Shown: positions 1 through 8,938 of the stretch, piece after piece
Numbering within the stretch: the first letter of the stretch is position 1
Layout: each line of letters begins with the position of its first letter
Origin: Paenarthrobacter sp. CM16
Lineage (GTDB): Bacteria; Actinomycetota; Actinomycetes; Actinomycetales; Micrococcaceae
NCBI RefSeq assembly: GCF_013179505.1
Contig: NZ_JABMCX010000008.1
Location: forward strand, 1 to 32,785
DNA length: 32,785 nucleotides
Direction of reading: 5' to 3'
The notes under the pieces: model-generated
What the model was told of the DNA's origin: nothing
Databases searched by the model: none
Seen by the model: the letters and a program-made list of their open reading frames with translations, nothing else
Program-made: the position numbers and the translations under genes

Positions 1-44
1 TGTGTAAACCGACCTCCGGTCCACACGCATTCCTGACACAAACG

Positions 45-74
45 TTGACAAGCATCACATTCGATCCGTAGGCT
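45..74 (+). promoter_or_regulatory. Putative promoter of the MHS transporter gene
   Basis: A perfect -35 hexamer TTGACA (45-50) is followed after 18 bases by TAGGCT (69-74), which fits the loose actinobacterial TANNNT -10. Transcription would start near 81, leaving a leader of about 185 bases before the start codon at 267. No operator was recognised in the leader. Confidence 0.4.
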
Positions 75-266
75 CAAATGCAACCGATCTCAGCAATCGA
101 TCTCACCAGATCCGTGAGAGCAAGAACAGCCGGAAGCCCGGGCCCTTGAAGAGTCTGCCCTCCGGCCCCATGCTGGCAATAGACGCCCACAGCCCAATCG
201 ACAGCCTGGCCGGCAGCCGCAGATCGAAACCTTTTCCTCCCTAGAATCCAAATTATGGAGAGTTCA

Positions 267-1679
267 ATGAAGACCTCAAAAGACGCGCTGGATAGTCCAG
301 GCTCCGCGGAATTCCCCGAAGCGTCCGAAACGCCACGCCGCAACATCAACATGATCGCGGGTACCATCGGCCATTTCGTGGAGTGGTACGACTGGTACAT
401 CTACGGACTGCTCGCAGCAGTGTTCTCGTCGCAGATTTTTCCGAGTGACTCCGCGTTCGCCTCCCTCGTCGCAGCACTTCTCACATACGCGGTGGGATTC
501 GTGGTTCGGCCTCTCAGCGGCATCATCATCTCCCCACTCGCGGATCGTTACGGCCGACGACTCATTCTGACCCTTTCCATCTCCGGGATGGCTCTCGGAG
601 CCCTGATAATCGGCCTTACGCCCTCCTTTGGAACCATCGGCTACGCAGCCCCGATTCTCTTCTTGGTTGCCCGCATCCTGCAAGGAATCTCGGCCGGAAC
701 CGAGCAGCAGAGCGCGATTGCGTTCATGGTCGAACACGCCCCCGCCAACCGACGAGGCCTCTTCGGCTCGTTCTCCAACATGGCAAGTGGCCTGGCAACT
801 CTCGCCGCGACTGGCGCCGCGGCGATCGTGACTTCAGCCTTCGCCCCCGATGACCTGGCCGCATGGGGCTGGCGCATTCCGTTCGTCGTTGGCGGTCTGT
901 TCGGAGTTGTCGGCCTCATTCTGCGTGCCCGCTCGGATGAAACCCCTGAGTTCGAAGCAAGTGCCGCCGTCGATCAAAAGTCCGCACCGGCGCGCCTGCG
1001 GGATCTCCTGCGGGATCACCCGAAGGCCCTGCTGCAGACAGCAGCCCTTTCAGCTCCCGCCGTGGCTTACTACACCTGGGCGACCTTCCTGCCCACTTAC
1101 GCCAAACTCACGACTGGCCGGGATCTGGCCTCCACGCTTGCAGGGAGTGTCATCGGTCTTTGTCTGCTCGTGATCATTGTGCCCATTTGTGGTTATCTTT
1201 CCGACCGTCTTGGCCGCCGCAAGATTTTCCCCATCATCGGCGCTATCGGCATGATCGCACTGTTCTACCCCCTGCTCTTGCTGTTGAACCAGCCTGGGTT
1301 CGGCGTTTACGTCCTTGTTTCGGCTTCAGGTTGGGTAGTCCTCGGCATCTGGCAGTCGGTTTACCCGACGATTCAAGCGGAACTGTTTCCTGCATCTGTT
1401 CGGGTGTCCGGCATCGGGTTCTCCCACCAGATCGTGATTGCCATCTTCGGCGGGACAGCACCTCTGATCGCTGCTGCCTTTGTTGGCGCCGGACAGCCCA
1501 TGTTCGTTGCGTACTACATGATCGCGATAGTCGCCCTCTGCCTTATCGTGTACTTCACGCTGCCGGAGACCGGCAGCAAAGGCAAACGTGCCACCGTCGC
1601 GCCAGCAGACCCAGAGGTTGTTGAGGGTGAGCACTTGGCCGATGCGACAGGGCACCGCGTAAGGCGTTCGGGCCAGTAG
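267..1679 (+). CDS. MFS transporter, metabolite:H+ symporter (MHS) family
   Basis: Inner-membrane proton symporter of about 470 residues, the usual length for the MHS branch of the major facilitator superfamily, which imports organic acids such as alpha-ketoglutarate, citrate, shikimate or aromatic acids. The family hallmarks are visible: the N-terminal GTIGHFVEWYDWYIYG stretch, the PLADRYGRR loop between helices 2 and 3, a matching SDRLGRRK loop in the second half, and about twelve hydrophobic segments. I place the start at the ATG at 267 rather than the in-frame ATG at 255, because GGAGAG (257-262) sits four bases before it and would be the ribosome site. The gene stands alone, with a promoter upstream and a terminator downstream. 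Its 3' end is homologous to a relic at 31784-31962. The substrate cannot be told; the nearby 3-oxo acid and aromatic-acid genes suggest an organic acid. Confidence 0.9.
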   Translation: MKTSKDALDSPGSAEFPEASETPRRNINMIAGTIGHFVEWYDWYIYGLLAAVFSSQIFPSDSAFASLVAALLTYAVGFVVRPLSGIIISPLADRYGRRLILTLSISGMALGALIIGLTPSFGTIGYAAPILFLVARILQGISAGTEQQSAIAFMVEHAPANRRGLFGSFSNMASGLATLAATGAAAIVTSAFAPDDLAAWGWRIPFVVGGLFGVVGLILRARSDETPEFEASAAVDQKSAPARLRDLLRDHPKALLQTAALSAPAVAYYTWATFLPTYAKLTTGRDLASTLAGSVIGLCLLVIIVPICGYLSDRLGRRKIFPIIGAIGMIALFYPLLLLLNQPGFGVYVLVSASGWVVLGIWQSVYPTIQAELFPASVRVSGIGFSHQIVIAIFGGTAPLIAAAFVGAGQPMFVAYYMIAIVALCLIVYFTLPETGSKGKRATVAPADPEVVEGEHLADATGHRVRRSGQ

Positions 1680-1750
1680 ATCTCTGCAATCCATCGTTAC
1701 CAACTCGCCCGCTTACGTGCTGTAAGGCCCGTCGCCAGTGCGAGCAGGGG

Positions 1751-1784
1751 TAGAGCCCCCTTCTGGTTCCTGTAGGGGGCTCTA
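1751..1784 (+). terminator. Rho-independent-like terminator after the MHS transporter
   Basis: A perfect 11-bp stem, TAGAGCCCCCT (1751-1761) pairing with AGGGGGCTCTA (1774-1784), with a 12-base loop. It is followed by a weakly T-rich stretch (TCTGCTTC). It lies 70 bases after the transporter stop. Confidence 0.7.
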
Positions 1785-1970
1785 TCTGCTTCACTGTCCG
1801 GGCGCTCCAGCGGTTCGTGGGGCCTTCGTTCAGAGAAATGGGAACATGACTAGCCGGCGCGGAAGCCGTCCGCCGCCCAGCCACGTCCATCCGGTCTGAG
1901 CGCTGCCCGGCGGCCGCGGATCGCTTCAGCCGATGTCGATCGCATCTCTAGACCATCGGAAGGCGAGGGA

Positions 1971-2652
1971 ACCGAGCGGTTCAGTACCCTACTCGCTGAG
2001 TTGTCCAGCGAGCATCTAAGAACCGCTGATCTTGTTGCTCAGCTCGTCCGCGAACGACTCGGCGCCGACATCGCAGACATCGCAGACAGCTTTGTCATTG
2101 GGATCTCAGATCACATCAGCACAGCGATTGAACGTGCCCGCAGCGGCCACGCCTTAGACATGCCGCTCGTGGCTGAGATGCCTTACGCCTTCCCTAAGGA
2201 AACGGGCATCGCACGTGAGGTGCTTCATCTGATCCGAGACCGCACTGACGTGGAACTACCAGATGAAGAGGCTGCTGCTCTCGCGCTTCACATCGTTAAT
2301 GCTCGATTCAGCAGCACAGAAATGCCCACAACATTTAAGCTGGCGAGAGTACTGCAAGAATACCTACAGATCGCGGGTGACACGTTTGCCGTTGACCTAG
2401 ATCCTTCTTCAGTCAGCGTAGCGCGATTCGCTACACACCTTCGATTCCTTATAACTCGCCTACAGTCCGGAACGCAGCAAGAAGACGCTTCAGAGTTTCT
2501 GTGGAACGCCGCGAAAACTGCCCGCCCTCGCGAACACTCCTGTGCAGTGAGTGTTGGCATGCTACTTTCCCGAGTAACGAATTTGCCGATTCGAAGGGGA
2601 GGAAGAGCTATACCTCACTCTGCACGTGTTGCGACTGACTACCCGCGTCTAG
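1971..2652 (+). pseudogene. BglG/LicT-family antiterminator remnant (two PRD domains, no CAT domain, frameshifted)
   Basis: Transcription antiterminators of this family carry an N-terminal RNA-binding CAT domain and two PTS-regulation domains (PRDs). Here only the PRDs remain. PRD1 shows ISDHISTAIERARSG and ELPDEEAAALALHIVNARF. PRD2 begins with LARVLQEYLQIAG and FATHLRFLITRLQSG. No CAT sequence precedes them; the reading frame simply runs back, without a start, from the linker TERFSTLLAEL (1971 onward). Near 2595-2601, in a GGGGAGG run, the frame shifts: the original frame runs on to a stop at 2687, whereas the +1 frame gives the expected PRD2 ending EEELYLTLHVLRLTTR and stops at 2652. A single extra base in the G run explains this. 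No PTS or sugar gene is nearby, so the gene is a stranded, probably non-functional fragment. The family assignment is firm; loss of function is inferred. Confidence 0.75.
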
Positions 2653-2689
2653 GTGCTGACCCCGTGAGGACATCACAAGCGGCGTGACC

Positions 2690-3180
2690 CACTTTCTTGA
2701 CCGGAGGCGGTCAACCGCAGCGGCACCAAGCGTCTCCCGTGCGGTGGGTGGTCGCGGGTGCGCTGGGCTAAGGCCGAGAAGGAGTCTTCAGTGGCCGGCA
2801 TTTCTCCCTACACGAATTAGTTAGAGCTTCGGGGCTAGGACTCATCACAAACAGGCCTCGACTCACGACTAAAACCCAGTGGCTCAACATAGGCGCTCGG
2901 CAAAAATTCCACCACAGTCGAAGACCTTGGCCCAATACGCTCCAGCGAGGGGAAATCTTCCCGACCGGGCCATTCCCGGCTCACGAATCCCCGCGGACGC
3001 CAGTTACAGCATGGGAGGCAGAATCCTCGAGAACTCTCGCCCACGGGAACCAGCGATTCCACAGGCCAGGCAACCCCTTGAGCGTGACTCTTGCCCCGTG
3101 CATCCCTAAACGCCCCATATTCTCCCCATGTCCTGGCAGCCTCGGGGCCCGCGGAAGCCATGGTGCAGGTTGGAGCAGCG
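2690..3180. other. About 490 bases without a recognisable gene
   Basis: A long minus-strand open frame covers part of this stretch (2835-3383), but its composition is rich in Ser, Arg and Pro and shows no family pattern. Its upper part overlaps the decayed monooxygenase-like gene in another frame. I see no hairpin, repeat or promoter worth naming. Confidence 0.5.
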
Positions 3181-3484
3181 CTAGTCGCGTTGGACGTTTT
3201 CGATGACCTCATGCCACACAGACTCATGCTCTGGCTGCTGTAAGCCGTCGAGCTTCTGGCGTGTTTTCGATGAAGCTTGGGTCTGTGTGCCAAGCCTCCC
3301 AGTCGCCACGATTCCTCCGGATGCCTACAATCACGCGGGTGCCGGGCGAATCCATGGGCGCGAGAAGATGTCCGGAAATCCACCCTTATCTTTCATGCGC
3401 TGACCAGAATCTCGCTCTGATCAGTTTGTCCCACTCGTTTGCCGTCCGTGGGTCGAGATGCATCGTAGTCATTACCGTCATCAT
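3181..3484 (-). pseudogene. Decayed antibiotic-biosynthesis-monooxygenase (ABM) domain protein
   Basis: Read on the minus strand from the ATG at 3484, with GAGGAA seven bases upstream as a ribosome site, the sequence gives TTMHLDPRTANEWDKL, an in-frame TAA after SAHER (near 3404), and then GWISGHLLAPMDSP, RVIVGI and DWEAWHTDPSF. A +1 slip in an A run near 3270 then moves to a frame reading TRQKLDGLQQPEHESVWHEV and ending at the TAG at 3181. Put together this is about 100 residues, the size and layout of the small dimeric ABM/YgiN-like fold: a strand, a helix with the W-x-A-W pattern, and a final V-W strand. One stop codon and one frameshift make it a pseudogene. The family call rests on overall pattern, not on a catalytic motif. 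Confidence 0.5.
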
Positions 3485-4144
3485 GAGAGCGTTCCTCGCC
3501 TTGGTCTATGGAGCGAAGCTGCGTCTGTGGTTCTCAGGTTAGATTCCAGCCCCTCTCAGAGCAAGGAGCGGCGTTGACTCCTCCGCGTGGCGGCGTGGTT
3601 GAGGTTATCGGTGGAGGTCGGTGAAGCGACCTCTTTGATACAGCTCTCGAGGCCACATTTGCAGGTTGTGACGGACAAGGAGGCTCTGGCTTATCAAGTC
3701 CAGGTCGGCGAAGTCCTAAATCTTGGATCAGCTGAGGGTCAGCCTGATTGCTCAGCGAGCACGCCGCGCCGCTAGAGATTGCTTCCGCACAGGCTGGTGT
3801 CGGGGCGCCCTTCTGCTATTGCAAATCGCTCAGTCCCCCGCTATGGTTTAGATCACCTCGAGCGAACACGCAAATTACGTTCGTCAAGAAATTGTTTCTT
3901 AGGATTTGATATCAAAGAGCTAAAGACACTGTCGTCGCACGGCCACCGAGCATCGGATAGCTGTCCCGAGTGCGGTCATAGGCTCCCCCGGGACGCCGGC
4001 TTGCACTGGTTGGCGGCCTTAACCGGGATAGCACTTACCTCACTCAGCTGCCAGGAGTGTCTGCGTCTGGGACTGAATCCGGGGTGCCAAGACTCAGCCC
4101 ATCTCCGCTATGGCTGACACAATCTGCGGCCAGGACGAGGCGTT
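3485..4144. other. About 660 bases without a convincing gene; faint MerR-like trace
   Basis: Only one stretch looks protein-like. In the plus frame from 3779, RYGLDHLERTRKLR followed by LGFDIKELKTLSS (about 3839-3940) has the spacing of the MerR DNA-binding domain, where a RYxxxxLxRLRFIRxxxxLGFxLxEI pattern is usual. The N-terminal helix-turn-helix and a proper start are missing and the C-terminal part resembles nothing, so at most this is a relic. No promoter or terminator was recognised. Confidence 0.3.
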
Positions 4145-5023
4145 ATGTGCAGCTGCGAATCCCCCGAAGTGAATAGTCGCAGAATCCAAGGCGCTCAAGT
4201 TGTAGGACGCATAGCTGGGCTCCTTCGGATCATCGGACGCGATCCAGAAGGATGTTCATTGTCTGAGCTCGTTGAGAGTTCCGGCCTTACGCGGCCGACT
4301 GCTTATCGATTGGTTACATCGTTGGCTGCGGAGGGAATGCTGGACCAGGACGAACGGAGCGGACACTGGGTGCTAGGGCCTGAGATCATGCTGATGGGGC
4401 TGGTGGCCTCTGCCCGATTTCCCATGGAAGACGTTGTCCGTCCGAGTCTTCGAAGGTTGGCTGCAGAGACGTCGGAAAGTGTCTTCTTCTCTGTTCGGCG
4501 CGGAACGGAAACGGTATGCCTCATGCGCGAAGAGGGTAGTCTGCCCTTGCGTTCTTTCGTGCTGCATGAAGGCGTGCGGATCCCCCTTGGCATCGGTTCG
4601 GCGGGAATCGCAATTCTTGCCCTCCTTCCGCAAGTGGAGCAAGATGCTCTACTTGAAAACTGGGCGTCGCATTCCGACCGTTACGGCCTAACCCACTCCG
4701 TGGACTTGGTCAGAGCGAACATAGGGGCTGCGCGTCAGCGCGGTTTCTCTGTGGACGCCGAGTTCGTGCTAGAAGGCAACTGGGGTCTTGGGGCAGCGGT
4801 AGTGGACTTGTATGGGCGGCCGACATGGGCGCTTTCGATCACAGGCGCTTGCGCCCGCTTTAGGGATGAAGATCGCACGCAGCGTATGGGATGTCTCTTG
4901 ATGGAAGAGGCGCGCCGGATTAGCGATCATCTTCGCCATGCTCACAGACATCAAACCCTTTCGAGAATCAACCCCCTTCCTGCTGACTTTCACAGACCGT
5001 CGTTGAACGGGGCAGTGCATTAA
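4145..5023 (+). CDS. IclR-family transcriptional regulator
   Basis: Protein of 292 residues. The N-terminal winged helix-turn-helix runs from about residue 18 to 75, with LSELVESSGLTRPTAYRLVT as the recognition-helix region and LAAEGMLDQDERSG as the wing. The C-terminal effector-binding domain (about 90-265) includes RRGTETVCLMREEG, LGIGSAGIAILA and the late GAAVVDLYGRPTWALSITG segment typical of IclR proteins. Members usually control a neighbouring catabolic operon by binding a small acid. Here a CoA-transferase/thiolase operon starts 146 bases downstream on the same strand and is the obvious target. The tail after residue 265 is basic and unlike the family. The ATG at 4145 is chosen because GAGG lies just upstream, and it gives a full-length domain. 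Confidence 0.9.
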   Translation: MCSCESPEVNSRRIQGAQVVGRIAGLLRIIGRDPEGCSLSELVESSGLTRPTAYRLVTSLAAEGMLDQDERSGHWVLGPEIMLMGLVASARFPMEDVVRPSLRRLAAETSESVFFSVRRGTETVCLMREEGSLPLRSFVLHEGVRIPLGIGSAGIAILALLPQVEQDALLENWASHSDRYGLTHSVDLVRANIGAARQRGFSVDAEFVLEGNWGLGAAVVDLYGRPTWALSITGACARFRDEDRTQRMGCLLMEEARRISDHLRHAHRHQTLSRINPLPADFHRPSLNGAVH

Positions 5024-5169
5024 ACAAAACGGTGTCCGCTGCACTCCGCGTCCAAAGTGGCGGAGGCACAAACCGAAAACTTGTCGTCGTTGTTCTACAC
5101 CAAGCGCTGGGTGATGAACGACTGCCCGCACTGAAGCAACAAACACACCACTAATTGAAGGAAAACCAA

Positions 5170-5916
5170 ATGTCGAAGATTAGATGCGGAGCGTCGTCAG
5201 CGCTCCATGACTTGATGGCAGACGGCCTGACAATCGCCGTCGGCGGTTTTGGTCTTAGCGGTATCCCCGCGGACTTGATCGACGCCGTTCGTGAATCGGG
5301 TGCCAAGGACCTCACTATCGTGTCAAACAACATGGGCGTGGACGGCAAGGGGCTTGGTGTCCTGATTGAGGCGGGGCAGGTCCGTAAGGTCGTCGCTTCC
5401 TACGTGGGTGAGAACAAGCTCTTCGCCGAGCAATACCTGGCGGGGAAGCTCGAGGTTGAATTCACTCCTCAGGGCACCCTCGCCGAACGCCTCCGGGCCG
5501 GGGGCGCCGGCATTCCCGCCTTCTATACCCGGACGGGCGTGGGAACCTTGGTTGCCGAAGGCAAGCCGCTGGAAGAGTTCGACGGCGTGACGTACGTCCG
5601 CGAGCGTGCCATCACTGCCGACGTCGCACTGGTTCATGCACACACTGCCGATACGGACGGCAACCTGATCTACCGCTACACGGCGCGGAACTTCAACCCG
5701 GTGGTGGCTACCGCCGGGGCAGTGACCATCGCCGAGGCTGAGGTCATTGTGCAGCCGGGCGAGCTGGACCCCAACCACGTTGTCACCCCCGGCGTGTATG
5801 TGCAGCGGCTGGTTCAGGCCACGGATCGGGTCAAGGACATTGAACAGCGCACGGTCCGCCAGCGGGCAGAGACAGCCTGCCCCGGGACACAACGCGCCGA
5901 ATCCCTCACGGTTTAG
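5170..5916 (+). CDS. 3-oxoacid CoA-transferase, subunit A
   Basis: Alpha subunit (248 residues) of a class I CoA-transferase, which moves CoA from succinyl-CoA or acetyl-CoA onto a 3-oxo acid such as acetoacetate or 3-oxoadipate. Visible features are the [15 protein letters not shown] glycine-rich loop, the SNNMG motif, and [16 protein letters not shown] followed by [17 protein letters not shown], all standard for the A subunit. The ATG at 5170 has GAAGGA (5157-5162) seven bases before it; the upstream in-frame TTG at 5155 lacks such a site. The B subunit follows after 20 bases and a thiolase overlaps that, so the three form an operon. The exact acid is not decided by the sequence; the pairing with an SCPx-type thiolase argues against a classical 3-oxoadipate (Pca) set. 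Confidence 0.9.
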   Translation: MSKIRCGASSALHDLMADGLTIAVGGFGLSGIPADLIDAVRESGAKDLTIVSNNMGVDGKGLGVLIEAGQVRKVVASYVGENKLFAEQYLAGKLEVEFTPQGTLAERLRAGGAGIPAFYTRTGVGTLVAEGKPLEEFDGVTYVRERAITADVALVHAHTADTDGNLIYRYTARNFNPVVATAGAVTIAEAEVIVQPGELDPNHVVTPGVYVQRLVQATDRVKDIEQRTVRQRAETACPGTQRAESLTV

Positions 5917-5936
5917 AAGCAAAGGAGCTCATCACC

Positions 5937-6653
5937 ATGGCATGGACACGGGATCAAATGGCTGCCATCGCGGCCGAAGAATTGAACGACGGCGACTACG
6001 TCAACCTTGGCATCGGCATTCCCACGCTGGTTGCCAACAACCTGCCCGACGGCGTGCGGGTGGTCCTCCAGAGCGAGAACGGCCTGCTGGGCATGGGCCC
6101 TTTCCCGTATGAGGGCGAGGAAGATGCCGACCTTATTAACGCGGGCAAGCAGACTGTCACCATCACTCCCGGGGGGAGCATTTTCGACTCCGCCACCTCG
6201 TTCGGAATGATCCGTGGCGGGCATGTGAAGGTGGCCATCCTGGGCGCCATGCAGGTTTCCGGCGGAGGGGACCTGGCCAACTGGACCATCCCCGGCAAGA
6301 TGGTCAAGGGCATGGGCGGGGCCATGGATTTGGTGGCCGGGACTCCGCGGGTGGTGGTCCTCACCGAGCACAACGCCAAGGACGGTTCGGCCAAGATCGT
6401 CACCGAATGCACGCTCCCGCTCACCGGACTGAAGTGCGTTGACCGGATCATCACGGACCTCGCCGTTTTCGACATCGAGGAAGCACGGCTGCTGCTGACC
6501 CGGCTCGCCCCGGGCGTCACGGTGGAAGAGATTCGCAGCAAGACCGACGCGGAGTTCAGCGTGGCGCTGACGTCAGAGGAAGCCACGTCTGTTGAACCCA
6601 CGTCTGTTGAACCCACGTCTGTTGAACCCACGTTTGAAGGAGCACCCGCATGA
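5937..6653 (+). CDS. 3-oxoacid CoA-transferase, subunit B
   Basis: Beta subunit of the same enzyme, 238 residues. The catalytic glutamate that forms the glutamyl-CoA intermediate is in the [10 protein letters not shown] motif (Glu47 here), following the [13 protein letters not shown] loop. The rest of the domain is present ([26 protein letters not shown]). AAGGAG lies upstream of the ATG. The C terminus is unusual: after the normal end near residue 212 there is a tail built from three repeats of SVEPT encoded by a 15-bp tandem repeat. The stop TGA overlaps the ATG of the next gene (ATGA), which implies translational coupling. Confidence 0.9.
   Translation: MAWTRDQMAAIAAEELNDGDYVNLGIGIPTLVANNLPDGVRVVLQSENGLLGMGPFPYEGEEDADLINAGKQTVTITPGGSIFDSATSFGMIRGGHVKVAILGAMQVSGGGDLANWTIPGKMVKGMGGAMDLVAGTPRVVVLTEHNAKDGSAKIVTECTLPLTGLKCVDRIITDLAVFDIEEARLLLTRLAPGVTVEEIRSKTDAEFSVALTSEEATSVEPTSVEPTSVEPTFEGAPA
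6585..6629 (+). repeat. Three perfect 15-bp tandem repeats at the 3' end of subunit B
   Basis: The unit ACGTCTGTTGAACCC occurs at 6585-6599, 6600-6614 and 6615-6629, followed by a partial fourth unit. Each copy adds one TSVEP pentapeptide to the C-terminal tail of the CoA-transferase B subunit. Because 15 is a multiple of three, copy-number change keeps the reading frame. The thiolase ribosome site (GAAGGAG, 6636-6642) follows directly. Confidence 0.95.
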
Positions 6654-7864
6654 GCCTGACGGAACAATTTGGCAAGGACATCCTGCTCACCGGGTGGGGC
6701 CACAGCAAGTTCGGGAAACTGACGGATGAGACCCTGGAGTCGCTGATCGTTCAAGTGGCCGGCGAAGCCATCAAGAACTCCGGGCTGGACCCCAAGGACA
6801 TTGACGAGATCTACCTCGGGCAATTCAACTCGGGCATGCAGCCCCTGGGGTTCACGTCGTCGTTGGCGCTTCAGTTGTCCGCAGATCTGGCCAATGTCCC
6901 GGCTACGCGCACAGAAAACGCCTGCGCTTCGGGGTCGGCGGCTTTCCAACAGGGCGTCAAAGCTGTCCTGGCCGGAACTGCGCGCAACGTCCTGGTGATC
7001 GGGGCGGAGAAAATGACCGACGCCGGTGCGGACGTTGTGGGTGCTGCCCTCTTGGGTGCGTCGTACGAAATGGCCGGTAAAGCCTCCAGCACCGGGTTCA
7101 CGGGCCTGTTTGCGGAGGTGGCCAAGCACTACGGGAAGCGCTACGGCGCTGGTATCAGCGGGCCGGGTTTCGAAGGCGGACTCGGCGATGTCCTCGGTTC
7201 CATCGCTGCCAAGAACCACCGCAACGGCATGGACAACCCGTACGCCCAGATGCACCGGGACTTCGGCGAGGAGTTCTGCCGGACCATTTCGGAGAAGAAC
7301 CCCATGGTGGCCGAGCCCTTGCGCCGCACTGACTGTTCGCCGGTCTCGGACGGTGCTGCCGCCGTCGTGCTTTCCACCTCCGCCACCGGGGGCGCTACCG
7401 CGCCGGTGCGCCTGGCCGGTTTTGGTCACGCCAATGACTTCTTTCCCGCGGAGAAGCGCGATCCCACCGAGTTCGCAGCCACCCGGGCTTCCTGGGAACG
7501 CGCGTTCACCATGGCAGGCGTGGGGCTTGAGGGCCTGGACTTCGCCGAGGTGCACGACTGTTTCACCATTGCCGAGCTCATCATGTATGAAGCCATGGGC
7601 CTCACTCCCCGCGGCGAGGGCGCGCGAGCCATCCAGGAAGGCTGGGTTTACAAGGACGGCAAGCTGCCCGTGAACGTCTCCGGTGGACTCAAGGCGAAGG
7701 GACACCCGGTGGGCGCTACCGGTGTGTCGCAGCATGTGATCGCCGCGATGCAGCTCACGGGGACCGCCGGGGACATGCAATTGCCCCATGCCCGCCGTGG
7801 CGCGGTACAGAACATGGGCGGCGTAGGCATCGCCAACTACGTGAGCGTGCTCGAAGCCCTGTGA
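6650..7864 (+). CDS. Thiolase (acetyl-CoA acetyltransferase, SCPx-type)
   Basis: Thiolase-fold enzyme of 404 residues that would cleave a 3-oxoacyl-CoA such as acetoacetyl-CoA with CoA. The nucleophilic cysteine is in [11 protein letters not shown] (Cys92). The second signature [11 protein letters not shown] and the [13 protein letters not shown] segment place it in the SCP2/SCPx-like thiolase branch rather than with biosynthetic or Pca thiolases. GAAGGAG lies seven bases before the ATG, which overlaps the stop of subunit B. Together with the CoA-transferase it could convert a free 3-oxo acid to acyl-CoA plus acetyl-CoA. SCPx-type thiolases in actinobacteria often work with a small OB-fold (DUF35) partner; none is encoded beside it here. 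Confidence 0.88.
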   Translation: MSLTEQFGKDILLTGWGHSKFGKLTDETLESLIVQVAGEAIKNSGLDPKDIDEIYLGQFNSGMQPLGFTSSLALQLSADLANVPATRTENACASGSAAFQQGVKAVLAGTARNVLVIGAEKMTDAGADVVGAALLGASYEMAGKASSTGFTGLFAEVAKHYGKRYGAGISGPGFEGGLGDVLGSIAAKNHRNGMDNPYAQMHRDFGEEFCRTISEKNPMVAEPLRRTDCSPVSDGAAAVVLSTSATGGATAPVRLAGFGHANDFFPAEKRDPTEFAATRASWERAFTMAGVGLEGLDFAEVHDCFTIAELIMYEAMGLTPRGEGARAIQEGWVYKDGKLPVNVSGGLKAKGHPVGATGVSQHVIAAMQLTGTAGDMQLPHARRGAVQNMGGVGIANYVSVLEAL

Positions 7865-8054
7865 CAGTGAGACTGATGGGGCCGTCAGGCGTATCTGGAA
7901 GAGTTGGCGTTCGTCCTGCGATAAAGCCCGCTTCTGAACGTGCCGAACGTCCGCCCCGTACCGCCGTGAACTTCCTTGCCGAACGAAGCCAACGCCCGGG
8001 TTCAACAAACGGTTCAGCCCAGACAAGTCACCAGCAAGTAAGGGTGCTCTGCTC

Positions 8055-8240
8055 GTGCGGTCCTGGAGAGAATTGCGTCGAAACTACCGAGTCCAAGTGC
8101 GCAGAGAAGGACGCTTCCTCGGCGAAGGAGTGGTCGACGAGGTCACTGCGGACGGGAACATTGTGTGGGTTCACCTCGCCCAAGGTTTCGGCCGGATTCT
8201 GATCCTAGCTGACGAGGGCATCGAACTCTGGCGGTCCTGA
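8055..8240 (+). CDS. Small hypothetical protein
   Basis: A 61-residue frame starting at GTG 8055. It looks like real protein: a basic start (SWRELRRNYRVQVRREG) followed by alternating strands (FLGEGVVDEVTADGNIVWVH, GRILILADEGIELW), consistent with a small beta-barrel. I do not recognise a family. AAGG near 8040 is a weak, distant ribosome site. It lies alone between the thiolase and the molybdenum cofactor genes, so no function can be assigned. Confidence 0.4.
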   Translation: MRSWRELRRNYRVQVRREGRFLGEGVVDEVTADGNIVWVHLAQGFGRILILADEGIELWRS

Positions 8241-8938
8241 AAGGAGTCCGACCCAAACAAAGTTCGCAGCGTCGTCCATGATGCCCGCGGCGGGGTGGCT
8301 AGGTGATCACCCGGGTCACCGACATCGCAACATAACCACCTCGCCGCGTCCCACCGCTAATGACACGCCAGGTGCGCACCCCGAAGCGAGATAGCCGATG
8401 CGAGGCACCATCAGATGCCAGGGCCAAGGGCCCGCCTCCAAACGATGCCACGGGCGGCAACCCGACTCCGGTGCTGGGGTGTCGAGAGCCCTGATATTAT
8501 CAACGATCTCATCACAGATTTGGTGCGAAGTGGTCGATCCTGGTGCAAGGGGCTCGGTTGCGTGAGCAAAGCCAGGCACTGCGGCGCCAGTGCCTATCTT
8601 TTCGCACGGGAACGGGTGTCCTTTCGCGGTGGGACCCAAGCCCCAGGCGAGTCCATTGTTGTGGACATTCCAAATGTTATTCCTTGCGCGAACTGGCTCC
8701 TGAGGGTGAACGATGCGCTGTTGCTGGATCAAGATGGGAGCGGTGTTCCTTGATGCCTCACACGTCCAAGTCGCTCCAGGGTGGCAGGGGATGCTCTCTC
8801 TGGATGGAATCCGCTTCTCAGGGAAGCACTCCTACGCCGACGGGAAACCTGGGCCGCTCCCCCGGACCGTGGTCACTCACGTTTGTGTGCGCCAACGCCA
8901 CCACAGTCACTCTCACAAGTGGAGGGGCTCTCTGTCTC
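8241..8938. other. About 700 bases with no assignable gene
   Basis: Both strands have open frames, the longest a 138-codon minus-strand frame (8316-8732), but none shows a family pattern or a good ribosome site. A perfect 10-bp palindrome GGTGATCACC lies at 8302-8311 with no partner gene to suggest a role. Confidence 0.5.

Noticed and set aside
2835-3383. Minus-strand open frame of 182 codons
   Set aside because: Its upper half overlaps the decayed ABM-like gene in a different frame, and the remainder is low in hydrophobic pattern without any recognisable domain.
5170-7864. Classical pcaI-pcaJ-pcaF 3-oxoadipate operon
   Set aside because: The thiolase has the SCPx-type ACASGSAAF and [11 protein letters not shown] signatures rather than those of PcaF, and no protocatechuate genes are nearby.
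5996-8026. Minus-strand open frame of 676 codons opposite the CoA-transferase/thiolase operon
   Set aside because: It is the antisense of three well-recognised genes. Long stop-free antisense frames are common in high-GC DNA, and its translation has no family pattern.
7861-8202. Plus-strand frame of 113 codons directly after the thiolase
   Set aside because: It starts at the thiolase stop, but its content looks random and it overlaps the more convincing 61-residue frame at 8055.
8316-8732. Minus-strand frame of 138 codons
   Set aside because: Some segments look protein-like, but I could not relate them to any family and there is no good ribosome site, so I did not call a gene.
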